Below, piece by piece: positions 35,026 to 45,600 of a DNA stretch of 64,000 bases (within the stretch, counting starts at the first letter, position 1; every line of letters starts with the position of its first letter). The translations under genes and the position numbers were made by a program. The notes under the pieces were generated by a model, which saw only the letters and a list, made by a program, of their open reading frames with translations, was not told the origin of the DNA and made no database searches. Source of the stretch: JAFEDN01 sp963818985 (GTDB lineage: Bacteria; Pseudomonadota; Gammaproteobacteria; Coxiellales; Coxiellaceae); NCBI GenBank assembly GCA_963818985.1, contig CAWFUJ010000004.1, positions 212,724 through 276,723 on the forward strand, given 5' to 3'.

Positions 35026-36342
35026 TTATTTATCGTTCAACACGGCAGCTTGTAGATCTGCTGCTTGCTGGGATGAAATTTGATTGAGTTCTGCTGCTGT
35101 TTTATTAAATTCCTCATAAGATGTATCTAAAGCAACAGGTGCTGGAACTGCAGATGAATTTTGAGTGGCATTATGTTCACGCAATTCTTTTACCGACACA
35201 GGTCTTCCTGCGGTTGATGGAGCTGGTAAGGTTGCTTCGGCTGTCATTTCGTTGTCTGGTAATAGCGTTACATCTTCGACATTAGCCGATGGGGCCGTAT
35301 TAACCACAGGAGGTTCAGTTGTTACGGGGGTTGGTGCTTGAACAGATGGATTAGATTCAGTCACTGCTTCAGGATTTGCGTTCACGACCGGTGGGGTTGC
35401 AACCGGTGGAGTGATGGTTAGTGGGGTAGCAGGTATATCAGTTGTTGCCGGTTTATTAGCTTTTAATTGTGGCGGAACGGTTGACATGGGCGGTGGTAAT
35501 GTTGGGGCGACTGGTTGATCGGAAACTGATGAGGCCGGCGGCGTCACTTCTAATGTAGGTGCAGTTTGTGCAGGAACCGATTGGCCGCCAGTTATTCCCA
35601 ATATTTTGGCAATCTTAGCATTAGATTGACCAGGTTTAATTTGTTGAGTTGAGATATTTGTTTTCATTCCATTACTGGTGGATTTTTTGCTACTTGATAT
35701 TGCAGCATTTTCATCTACATTTGGACTGCCAGGAAAAGTTAATTCCCATTTTTGGCCTTGCCGATGGCGCAACACCACTTTATCGCTATGAATTGAAACA
35801 ACACGCGAACCGTCTGCTAAGCGAGAACCAACATGCACTTCGCGATACTGGCCATTCTCACTCAATGTGGCAGACCATTGACCCGCTTGGCGATCAACAT
35901 AAGATAATTGATAGCCGGCCATTAACCCTCCAGCACCGACCAAAGAATCAAGATTGCCATAGTCATGACCTTTTCCAGCATCAGATATTCTTTTTTGCGC
36001 ATTAGCAACAGCAGCTTGTTCTTCTAATATTTGACGCTTCATTTTAGTGATTTGGTATTGACGAACCAATTCCAAATACTGACGTTGTTGCACGACAAGT
36101 GCAGGATTCGTACTTTCAGCGCTTGGCACTTCATGGATCACTTTTGAAGGTGCTGCATTGACATCTGGTCCAGGCAATGGCTTAGCAGCAACAGCAGATT
36201 TGGACGAGGAACTCGCCTCACTTCCAGGTGCGACGTCGTTATGCACAAAAGTGTATATTTGCCATACTAAGAAAATAGCCGCCAAGAGCGTTAGCGCTAG
36301 CATTATTTTTTGTCTGATATTTAGTTTTGTAATTATATTCAT
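35026..36342 (-). CDS. pilP: type IVB pilus protein PilP
   Basis: 438 aa from ATG 36342, chosen because GGGGA sits eight bases upstream; the GTG at 36357 would begin within that signal. One N-terminal transmembrane helix (IMLALTLLAAIFLVWQIYTF) is followed by a helical segment (YLELVRQYQITKMKRQILEEQAAVANAQ) and a small beta domain (QLSYVDRQAGQWSATL ... GSRLADGSRVVSIHSDKVVLRH), which is the PilP core. The C-terminal half (about residues 210-400) is a long Pro/Thr/Val-rich disordered region, longer than usual. PilP bridges inner-membrane and secretin parts. Last gene of the run. Confidence 0.82.
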   Translation of the reverse strand: MNIITKLNIRQKIMLALTLLAAIFLVWQIYTFVHNDVAPGSEASSSSKSAVAAKPLPGPDVNAAPSKVIHEVPSAESTNPALVVQQRQYLELVRQYQITKMKRQILEEQAAVANAQKRISDAGKGHDYGNLDSLVGAGGLMAGYQLSYVDRQAGQWSATLSENGQYREVHVGSRLADGSRVVSIHSDKVVLRHRQGQKWELTFPGSPNVDENAAISSSKKSTSNGMKTNISTQQIKPGQSNAKIAKILGITGGQSVPAQTAPTLEVTPPASSVSDQPVAPTLPPPMSTVPPQLKANKPATTDIPATPLTITPPVATPPVVNANPEAVTESNPSVQAPTPVTTEPPVVNTAPSANVEDVTLLPDNEMTAEATLPAPSTAGRPVSVKELREHNATQNSSAVPAPVALDTSYEEFNKTAAELNQISSQQAADLQAAVLNDK

Positions 36343-36344
36343 GG

Positions 36345-37601
36345 TTATATTCCCCACACTGAAAGTTGGATGCTACCGCTTAATAAGCCAGTACGAACAT
36401 TAACATTAACCGCTGTAATCGACAGCGGTAAATCATTCCCTATATGTTTTCCTATGAAAGTCAATACGTCGGGTGACACATCGGTCAAATTAATAGTAAT
36501 GTCCCGGGATTTGGTCAATCCAAATTGTTTGACATCGCTCAGGTTAATAACCTGATTTGGAAACATGCTGTCTAATTGGTCAATTAATGATGCCATAACC
36601 GGTTGTAAGGAGTAAAGAGCCTCAGGCCGGGGTCGTCCCGGCAGATTCGATGGTAATACTATCTCCGCTACTTTGGAGCCAAGGTTTAGCAAATATTGGT
36701 TATTTCCAGCCCATTGGGTCAACCATTGAATGGTACCACCCTGGCGGGTTAATTCAATTCGATATTGACCTGAATCATAGCGAACTTGACTTGTTTGCCA
36801 ACCCGGTAAAGCGTAAAACTTTTCGATATTTTGAGCTAGCTCATTGAGCTGCAGAGAAGGCATCGGTGTGCGCATGGCGTTATAAAAATCGGTGTAGGAA
36901 TTATCTGGTTTTTGAGCAGTTACTTTAGGGATCACCATCGGACTGCTCTCTTCGCTAATTTTATATACCCACCAAGCTCCAGCAATCACGATAGCAACGC
37001 CTAGGGCGATGACCTTAACTGATACGCGTGGTCCCAATAAAGGCGACTTCAAAGCTAAAGGTAAAGTTAATAAACGCCAGGTATCGATGGCTGGCAAACT
37101 CTTATAGATAGGTTCTTTAGCAATTTCAAAACTACTGACAATATTTTTAGGCAGCACAAAGTGACTGCCCGCGGCTTCATTTTGAGTTAAAGAAACCTCA
37201 CCATAAACGATCACTCGAAAAGTTTCTTGGCTAGTGCTGAGAGGTAACAATTCTATCCGTAATTTATCATTATCCACCAAGGTATCTAAGTAAACTTCAT
37301 TATTACGGATAACCACCAATAAAACTTGATTATTATCTCTTGATAGCCGTTCACAATAAATTAGATAGGCTGGACGCTCAAAGTATGTCCAAACGGTTTC
37401 ACCGAGCAGATAGCCAGCTTGACGAGAAAAAACTGCTTCAAAGAATTGTTGACCCACTGGAGTCAGCAACACGTATTGACCATGCTGCTCAGCTAGAGCA
37501 CAAATCCTTGAGACCAAGCTTGATCTTTTTCCTAAGGCAAGCCGCTCACGATAAGCTTGAACTACAAACTGAATGCCATCTTGTCGATTTAATAAACTCA
37601 T
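36345..37601 (-). CDS. pilO: type IVB pilus assembly protein PilO
   Basis: 418 aa. The architecture matches PilO of R64-type thin pili: an N-terminal cytoplasmic region (about residues 1-190, starting SLLNRQDGIQFVVQAYRERL), one transmembrane helix (195-214, VIALGVAIVIAGAWWVY) and a periplasmic C-terminal domain. Its ATG overlaps the pilN stop (ATGA), and pilP starts three bases after its stop. The protein is an inner-membrane platform subunit that connects the ATPase side to the secretin. Intact. Confidence 0.83.
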   Translation of the reverse strand: MSLLNRQDGIQFVVQAYRERLALGKRSSLVSRICALAEQHGQYVLLTPVGQQFFEAVFSRQAGYLLGETVWTYFERPAYLIYCERLSRDNNQVLLVVIRNNEVYLDTLVDNDKLRIELLPLSTSQETFRVIVYGEVSLTQNEAAGSHFVLPKNIVSSFEIAKEPIYKSLPAIDTWRLLTLPLALKSPLLGPRVSVKVIALGVAIVIAGAWWVYKISEESSPMVIPKVTAQKPDNSYTDFYNAMRTPMPSLQLNELAQNIEKFYALPGWQTSQVRYDSGQYRIELTRQGGTIQWLTQWAGNNQYLLNLGSKVAEIVLPSNLPGRPRPEALYSLQPVMASLIDQLDSMFPNQVINLSDVKQFGLTKSRDITINLTDVSPDVLTFIGKHIGNDLPLSITAVNVNVRTGLLSGSIQLSVWGI

Positions 37602-39154
37602 TTTAAGATTATCGGGGTGATTAACACTAACGTTTCTATATTTTGGGTATCTGCGCCTTTAGCGCCTAACCCTTCTAATTCAAAAAACTTAGCATTGGAG
37701 GTTTGATCACGGACCCGACGGTATCCTGCCACTACCAACGTGGATCCTGACTTCAATGCAGTCCGTTGGTTAAACATTTTTTGGCTAAGGCTAGGCGTTT
37801 GAATGGCAACAAAAGTATTACCAATACCATTATTGTTATTATTTTTTTTGAGATCCGTGCCAGTGGGGGCATTATCCACTTTGGTGATGCTAAGCAAATC
37901 CGATAAGGTGCTGCTAATCTGCATAAAAACTTTATCACCTTGAATTTTTGGCAGTACATACAAGGTAAATCCATCCGTTACGGTACCTGGAGTGAGAGAG
38001 GAGGTGGTCCCCGCATCGGGTGTTTGAGTCGTACTGGTACTCTTAAGATAGCTGGTATCATTTGTCACGCGCACAGAAGCCATTTGATTATTCATGGTCA
38101 CAACTTGTGGATTAGTGACCACATGGACTTTTCCTTGTAAATCCAAGGCCCTGATAAAAGTTTGATGAGTGCCTTCGCCGATCACGAAAGAAGCTATTCC
38201 TGAAGTAGTGCCCCCATTAATGGCTTGCTGAGATATCGTTGTCGCACTGGATAAAGCTCCCACTATTTGAAATTGAGTATTAAAAACGTGGGCGACGGCG
38301 CTCCAATCAATGCCCATGTCATACGATTCCGACAAGCGTACGTCTAGCACTTCTATTTTGATAGCGACTTGTTGCGATAAAGTTTTGTTTAATCGATCAA
38401 GATAGATATCAATTGCGTCAATATTATCAGGATGGTCACGTACGGTCACCGTGGTGGTCGCCTCAGAAATCATATAACGGCCGTCAGGTGAAATCAGTTT
38501 GCCCAAGCCATTACGCAGATCTTCCCAAACAGAAAGCTGTGCTTGCAGGTTGCTATACTGATCGTCATTCACATCGCTATGTACTTCGCCTGCTCCTAAA
38601 TAAGCATTGCCAAATCCTGAAGTGCTATTTTGACCGCGGCCTACCATATAAGAGGAATAACCAGGCATAAAAGAAATATCAAACATCTTAGTTTGGTATG
38701 CCGACCAGCTGACTATGTTGCCTTCAACGTTATAATGTAAACGAGTTTTAGCAGCTACCGTATCTAAAGCGCCTTTTACCGTGCCGCTATAATGTAAACT
38801 GGCTAAACGCTTCGATTGCACGGTTTCATCATAGCGAACATTGACATCACTATTTCTTAGCAGTCGTGCGACTAATTCATCCAAAGGCATATTTTGTGCC
38901 TGTAAAGTCACTGAACGCCGCATCCAGGCGGGCTCTTTAGATAGGGTAACTGGATGAGTATCAATATAATAACCGGGACGAGTAATGACCGGAGGTGCAG
39001 GTTGATTGTCTGCTATTCTGTCAGCAGCAATTTGTCGGCTGGTTTGATCAATACGTTGGTTTGCTTGCAGATAAGGCGGTGTGGCGCAAGCTGCTAATAT
39101 TAAGGAACTGATAGTCAAGGTGATAACTTTTTTAATGATATTACGCTTTTTCAT
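37598..39154 (-). CDS. pilN: PilN-type lipoprotein secretin
   Basis: 518 aa. Signal peptide with lipobox LAAC (Cys about residue 23), then a secretin N-terminal domain (VTLQAQNMPLDELVARLLRNSDVNVRYDE, about 88-116). The N-domain is followed by a central beta region and the secretin core near residues 270-515, including VAIKIEVLDVRLSESYDMGIDWSAV, VHVVTNPQVVTMNNQMASV, TALKSGSTLVVAGYRR and the closing ETLVLITPIILK. It would form the outer-membrane ring for the pilus. A run of asparagines (NNNNN) lies near residue 435. Start shares one base with the pilL-type gene's stop (TAATG). Confidence 0.93.
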   Translation of the reverse strand: MKKRNIIKKVITLTISSLILAACATPPYLQANQRIDQTSRQIAADRIADNQPAPPVITRPGYYIDTHPVTLSKEPAWMRRSVTLQAQNMPLDELVARLLRNSDVNVRYDETVQSKRLASLHYSGTVKGALDTVAAKTRLHYNVEGNIVSWSAYQTKMFDISFMPGYSSYMVGRGQNSTSGFGNAYLGAGEVHSDVNDDQYSNLQAQLSVWEDLRNGLGKLISPDGRYMISEATTTVTVRDHPDNIDAIDIYLDRLNKTLSQQVAIKIEVLDVRLSESYDMGIDWSAVAHVFNTQFQIVGALSSATTISQQAINGGTTSGIASFVIGEGTHQTFIRALDLQGKVHVVTNPQVVTMNNQMASVRVTNDTSYLKSTSTTQTPDAGTTSSLTPGTVTDGFTLYVLPKIQGDKVFMQISSTLSDLLSITKVDNAPTGTDLKKNNNNNGIGNTFVAIQTPSLSQKMFNQRTALKSGSTLVVAGYRRVRDQTSNAKFFELEGLGAKGADTQNIETLVLITPIILK

Positions 39155-39576
39155 TATTTGAGTGTCCTGGTGTGGATGTACAATACGTGGTTACCTTTAT
39201 AAAATACAGCTTGTAATGGGTAATCCGTTAATAATTGACGCAAAATATCTTGCAAATTCTCGCCATGGATCCTGGCTTTACCTACCCATCGATAATCTTC
39301 GGGAGCATCCCAAACAACCTGGCGCCAGCCATAATGTTTGGCAATTCGTTCAATATTTTCTTTTAAAGAACCCGAATAAACATCGATGGTAGAAAATTTC
39401 TTCACGGAGACATGTTGAACGTGCTGATCAGGCATATCAATCACACCTGCTTTTGGAGGAGGCGGCACGACAATAGCGGTTGCGGGCACTGGAGTCACAA
39501 CGGAAGTTTGGTAAGTTGGAACACAGCCGGCAGCACAAAGAATTGAAACACCGAGCAGAATGATTAGCTTATTCAT
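39154..39576 (-). CDS. PilL/TcpQ-type lipoprotein
   Basis: 140 aa with lipobox AAGC (Cys about residue 17) and a C-terminal TcpQ-like domain: VYSGSLKENIERIAKHYGWRQVVWD, LQDILRQLLTDYPLQAVFYKGNHVLYI. In Vibrio TCP, TcpQ helps secretin targeting and stability; in R64 the equivalent is the PilL C-terminus. Here only the short C-terminal form exists. Directly upstream of pilN, overlapping by one base, as expected for a secretin partner. It follows the giant gene after 117 bases that contain only weak hairpins and AT-rich sequence. Confidence 0.82.
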   Translation of the reverse strand: MNKLIILLGVSILCAAGCVPTYQTSVVTPVPATAIVVPPPPKAGVIDMPDQHVQHVSVKKFSTIDVYSGSLKENIERIAKHYGWRQVVWDAPEDYRWVGKARIHGENLQDILRQLLTDYPLQAVFYKGNHVLYIHTRTLK

Positions 39577-39693
39577 AATTATGGGTCCTATTCACGAATT
39601 GTGTGTCTATTTCTTTAAAAGTTTTCAATCTTAACCTTTTTTTACTAAAATTGCTAGCATTTCTTGATAAAAAGCTACTCACTTTTGAGTGAT

Positions 39694-42600
39694 TTAATAG
39701 CCGAAAATTTCCTTTTCTAGATCTGGCTTCAAGCTCATTGCATTATTAAGATCTTCATCCTCCCCTTGACCACTCCCTACGCTGTCCGCTGGGCTCGGCG
39801 GGCGTGACAGGGTTGTGGTGATTCGAAAACTACTAGTGGCTAGATTTGGTTTACTTCTAAAACTACTCACTTTCGGGATACCCCCACCTTCTATAATCTC
39901 TTTAACCTCCCTACGGGCTTCAAGTGCTTTAAGCAAGGTTTGATCAATGTTGTCTAATATTGCGTCTGTTTCTCCTTCCTCGTTTACGTGTGAGTCGAAT
40001 GATTCTCCATCAATTTGTGTGAGAAATGGAGTCTCTCTTGTCAATAGAGGTTGCGATTTTTCATCATTATCATTAATTCCATTTTCTTTCCGCCTATGTC
40101 CAGAAAGAAACCGTAGAGAAAACGATTCTCTGCGTGACTGTGGGAAACTTTTCTCATCCCTCGTTATTAAATCATCACTCTCAGGATTTAATAGTTGCCG
40201 ATAAGTATTTATTCCAAATATCTTTTTTGCATCATCTGGATATTTTTTAGCAAAATTTTCATAACGGATTCGTAGTGCCCTGTCTTCAGGAATAATAGCT
40301 TCGCGAGGCAATATTTCAACTTCTTCTTGACCTCTTATTCTCTGCAAAAATTGTCTTGGTGCTTTTTTATAAGTAATTTGTAAATCCTTGCTCACTAAGT
40401 CATGTCTTATTCCCATGTGCAGTAGATAATACTTAAACTTATCTATTACATCTCCCAATCTTTCCATCTGTTGTTGACATAAGCGCAGAAGCATTTGAAT
40501 AGCTTCATTTTTAGGAAGATCTATTATACCAAAAATACTTGTATCATGTTTTGCATAAGCTTGTTTTATTCTTCCTCGCTCAAGCATTTGTAAAGGTAAT
40601 GAAGAAAAAAGCAATTGATGTATTACACCGTCAACTTCGAATAGCCTTCTAAGTTCACTATTTAAATAGAGAAAAGCTTTATGAATAAAATCTTCGCACA
40701 TATGTTGATAAGGTGTCGATGAGGCCATCCCGATAGATTTTAATTCCTTTAAATTCGTCAAGTACTGTATTTTTATATTTTCTTGTTCATTTTGATCTTT
40801 ATCTGCAAGTTTACTTATAAGATTTGGATGATCGAAAACGGAAATGCCGAAAATATTTTTTAATTTACTAAACATTAGTTCAAGATCACCTATTAGAGAA
40901 GCTCCATACACTATTTCTTTATTAAAGAATTCAACTAATTGCAATAATAAACAATACTTGTTTAATGCAAATTTCCAAGCTGGATTAACTTGTTCAAGGC
41001 ATCTCTCCTCAATATTTGGTTTAAATTGATCATATAAATAGTTTTCTAAACATCTTGCCATCGTTGTAGGTAATTCTTTGGCATACCTTTTTATTCTATC
41101 TCGGTCTAAATGGTTTACTTCATCATCCACGTCTTTGGTGTCTTTAACCAAAAAAGAAGGATAAATATGGCACAAGGCAGTGGCAATACAATCCTTATCC
41201 GGAACTAACTCATCCTCGCATGAAATGGCCAAGAGATCATCATCTTCATGATCAGCATTTCGGGGAGGCAGCCGTTTTAATAAAGCAATGAGCGCCAAAG
41301 CCAAGTCTAAGGGAATTATTTTGCTTTCCAAGTATTGAATAAGATTCTGTGATATGTTTTTCACGTTTTCGACCGAAATATATCGCTCTGAAGTATTAAA
41401 TCCTAGTTTGGTTAAAATACAGGCTATTACACTGCGTGCATTATGCGAAACTTTGTATACTTCAGTGAAAAATTCTAGGGCTGATAGTTTATCGGATTCA
41501 AGCTTATAGCGAATAAATGAGGCCAGATCTATGGATTGGTCTAAACGCATCTTTGATGTGTATACTTCTATTGCAATTTCAAATTCTAGACGAGGGAACT
41601 TTTGACGTAGTTCTTCATAAGAAGCAAAAATCTGCAATAGGTTGAGTGGTTCTACTCCAGCTGCCACCCCAAATTCGAGTATAACTCGGATATATTGATC
41701 ATCCAGTCTCTGCAAATTAAAGAGCATCCATGACAATAGCTTTTGGAAAATCACTTGGCAAAATTGTTTTTGATCAAAAAAAGGCTTGAAAACATATTCT
41801 GACCAGTACCATGCCACTTCCTTTGGCGGTGTGTAACGCCCTAATTCCGTAACATCTTTAATGATTCCCTCAAGTAATGGCTTGATAATTTTATCCTTCT
41901 CAGAGATTAAATCCAAAATTGAATTAAAAAGTAACTTGAATAATGTTATTGGATCTACCGGGTTACCCCTGTGATTTTTTGCTTCTTTAATTTCTGCCTC
42001 TAAAGATTCTAGCTTTTGGCGATTAATGACTTCAATTAGGCTCTTTAATAAGCCTATTTCTGCTTCCGTACTAGATAAGAAACCTTCTATATCGTTAAAG
42101 TAGCGATTGTCACTATCGCCATTACCTTTAAATTCCTTAATTTCTTGACCAGGACGATTTTTTCGGTAATCACGAATTTCCTGACGTGCCGGTAATAACC
42201 CCCGCTCATTGCCAGTAAATATTGAATAATGAGAAACCGCAATACCTTCGTTAAGTGTTCTTATCACAGTTCGATATTTAAAGGGGTTAGTTATAAGATG
42301 TAGTTTATCATCTTCAGGATTCAATTTTATGACAAAAACTTCCTGAGAATTTAAGTAACTTAACAAACACGACCATAAATCAAGTTGCAAAATTGAAGAT
42401 GGCCCCGAGCCAAACTTGATCGCCCTATTAAATTTTGGAGCTCTCATAGGTGCAAATTTTTTACTAATCTCATCAATTCGCTTTATAAAGTCAATAAAAT
42501 TTATAGAATCTGTGAGCTGAAATGATGTTCTTCGTTGGTCTATTATTGTTAGCCAATCGAGATCATTGAGCCAAGCCGGACAGTTGGGTAGCAAATGTAA

Positions 42601-45600
42601 AGTTAGTAAAATGTTATCAAATAAATCTGCAAATCGTGTAAGAAAAGCATTTTGTTCATTAGTCAACGTCTTTACATCAGCTTTAAACATCGTTAGGATT
42701 TCAGACCGAAATTTTAACCGGTTATAGTTTGAAATCATTTGAAAAGCTGCTTTATCTGAGTCTGTTCCACGCACAAGCAATCCTTCAGCTGTAGCAACTT
42801 TTGAAGGTAATGAGTTTTCCACTGAACCAAAATCCAAAGGTGGAAGAAACAGATTTTCTGCATCTCCATTGCGATTGATTAAGAAAAGCTGGCGTATGGA
42901 TTTTATTAAAACAAAACAATTTTTAAAACTATTAAGATTTAATGGTCTCTCATTAAAGATATAAATATCTCGATCATTAAAATCAAATTGTTTTTGAAAT
43001 TCGATACGTTGTGCGTAAAGTAAAGCAAATATTATATTTTCTCTTACATCGCTATCGATGATCTCGAGTGCCTCCATGCATTTTTGTAAAAATCTCTGTT
43101 GCACATAATCAGCAGTATGGAGAAATAATTGTTGAAGCAAGTTTTGCATGTAACTATCAAGCTTAGCTACACTTAGCACCATTTTGATTAATTCTTCGAA
43201 ACTTAGTACAGCGTCGTCACCTTGCAGTTTATTTAATTGATCATTCAGATCAATTATGTGTCTTGGAACCATTTCCGGATTATCTACCCTATATAATTCT
43301 TGGAAAGGTTCTCTCAATGATAAAGAGTGATCTTCACCTAACAGTAAGCCCGCAGCGCTATCAACCAACTTAATTAAATTATCAACCTGTTCAATGGCAA
43401 GCGTTTCTGTCTCTTTATAGTAAGGCATGCGAAATAGTTCATAAAACCCATAGAAAGCACTGTTTAAATTGGTGCGTAATGATTTTATATATTCAAGTAT
43501 TGATAGAGGTGGAAAATATGCTGGATCTACTGAATTTGGTACTTGGGTGGAAGAAGCGCCCGTATATAAGTAATAGGCTTCTAGGGTTCGCCTTTGAATA
43601 GCTCTCCCAAATATTTTAAAATTCGATCCATCCTCAAAGCGCAATTGATGCTGAAGTTTTATGGCAGCATCTAACGATAAATAACCCATCATTTTTTGCT
43701 GGTAATCTGACTGATCTTTGAAAACCGTGAACAACAAGGTGATGATTCGACTATAGATTCCTTCTGAAACGTTGGAACTCTTCACCAAAAGTTCAATTAA
43801 AGGTTTTTCATTTTTTTCGTCTTCATCAAGAAACAGACTTAAGAGTTCAACTAATAAAATCTCAAGTCCATCGGTCTTTCCAGCCCATTGCGAAAATTTA
43901 ACAACCTCGTCAAAAGGTTGATTGCCAAACGCCTCCACGAATTTTTCCTTGACGAGTGCGTGGAATTTTGCTGGTAAGGCGGATTGTTTTTCATCCTCAG
44001 TAAATTTATTGAAAACCACCGAATAAGATACACCTAAAGCTTTAAATAAATGCTCCGCGGACAGAAAACTTAACATTAATGGCTCTAATTCTTCAGGAGC
44101 CCCTAAGCCTAATTTGGCGAACCAGGTGGCCGCATCTGTCAAACGTTCATCCGGAATTTGGGCGATTTCGAGAACAAATTTAATTTGCTCTAAATCTTGA
44201 TCCCTTATTTTTTGAATAGACTTGCGCCTGGGATTAAGTCTATGCTTTTGCAATGCCAACAACATTTCCACTAAGATTTGCTGACAAAAACTGCGATCGT
44301 TCTCAAAATTAAAATTAAAATACTGATTGAGAGAGAATAATAAAGACCCAATGTCTTGTTGTTCAGCTGTCAAATATAATGTAAAACTGGGCATTAATGG
44401 GCGTACATCCTCAAACATTTCGAGAAGCAACTTTTTCCATTGACCCCAACGAACCGAACTTTGCTCTAATGCGCCAAGTTGGGAAAATACCAACTTCACT
44501 AAATTAAATAAATATTTTTTAGAAGAGTCAGAGAAGGTCGCGATGGAATTAGAAAAAGACAATAGTTCCCCGCGCATTTCTAGAGCAAAACCAGTTCGAT
44601 AGTAATTAAATAATAGTTTAGTGGCTTGGAGAATTTTTTCTTGCTCTGCATCGTGATGTCCTTTTTCATCTTCAATGGGAAACAGCAGGAATGAATCATC
44701 ATCCAATTCGAGTACATTTGCTCTCTTTGTTTCCTTTGAGTCATTCAAATCATCAAAGTCCACTGAGCGAACTGGTGGTGTGGACACATGAATTTTATCT
44801 TCTACAACCAGCGGGAACATGCATGATGACAATTCATCCAAAACTTTTGGATGACCGTTTTTTACAAATTCTATACTCAGCCGAGCTACATAAAGCTGAT
44901 TAATTAGACTTCCCTTCGGCGCCGTTTGATCGACTAACTTCCTAGCTTCTGAAAGTTTATTTAAAAGATCCAAATTAGAAATCTGTCTACCCTCAAAATC
45001 TTTTTCAGCACAGGCCTCGATATAATTAAGCACGCAATTAAGTTTAAGATAGTCATTCCTAACCAACTCTTCAGGAGCGGAACTAGATAACCAAGCGAGA
45101 GCCGATTGCTCGAACTCAGCATTCTTTTCTATAGATTGAGAATAGAAAAAGAACCAACAGGTTTGAGTCCAAATCTCCATTGGCTGCATACCACTGATAC
45201 TTGCTTTGAAGTTTTTAAATATCTCCGGGCTAACCGACTCTGGGAACGAAGGATTTTCTTCAAATAATATTTTTTGAATTCTGTGCAGATCAGTAAAATA
45301 TTTTTTGACAGTCTTCGACTCTAAAATATTTGAGAATTGATAATCTTCTTTCAACGCTCCTGTTTCATGACCTATTCTTCTATTAATCGTTTGTAATAAT
45401 CCAGAGACAAATTGAGATTTAGTTCCTAGAGTATCATTAACAACAGTGGGATATTGTTGCGCTAATTGCAACATCTTACCTGCTTCGCGGAGAAGATCAT
45501 TTAACAGTAAATTTCTCGATTGTTTAGCTTTCCCTTCTTCAGGAACTTCTTCTGTTATCTTGGTTTTAATCTTTTTATGCCATTCCTTGACACTTGCAGT

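Noticed and set aside
38413..38670. Plus-strand frame inside pilN
   Set aside because: Antisense to a clear secretin; no ribosome site.
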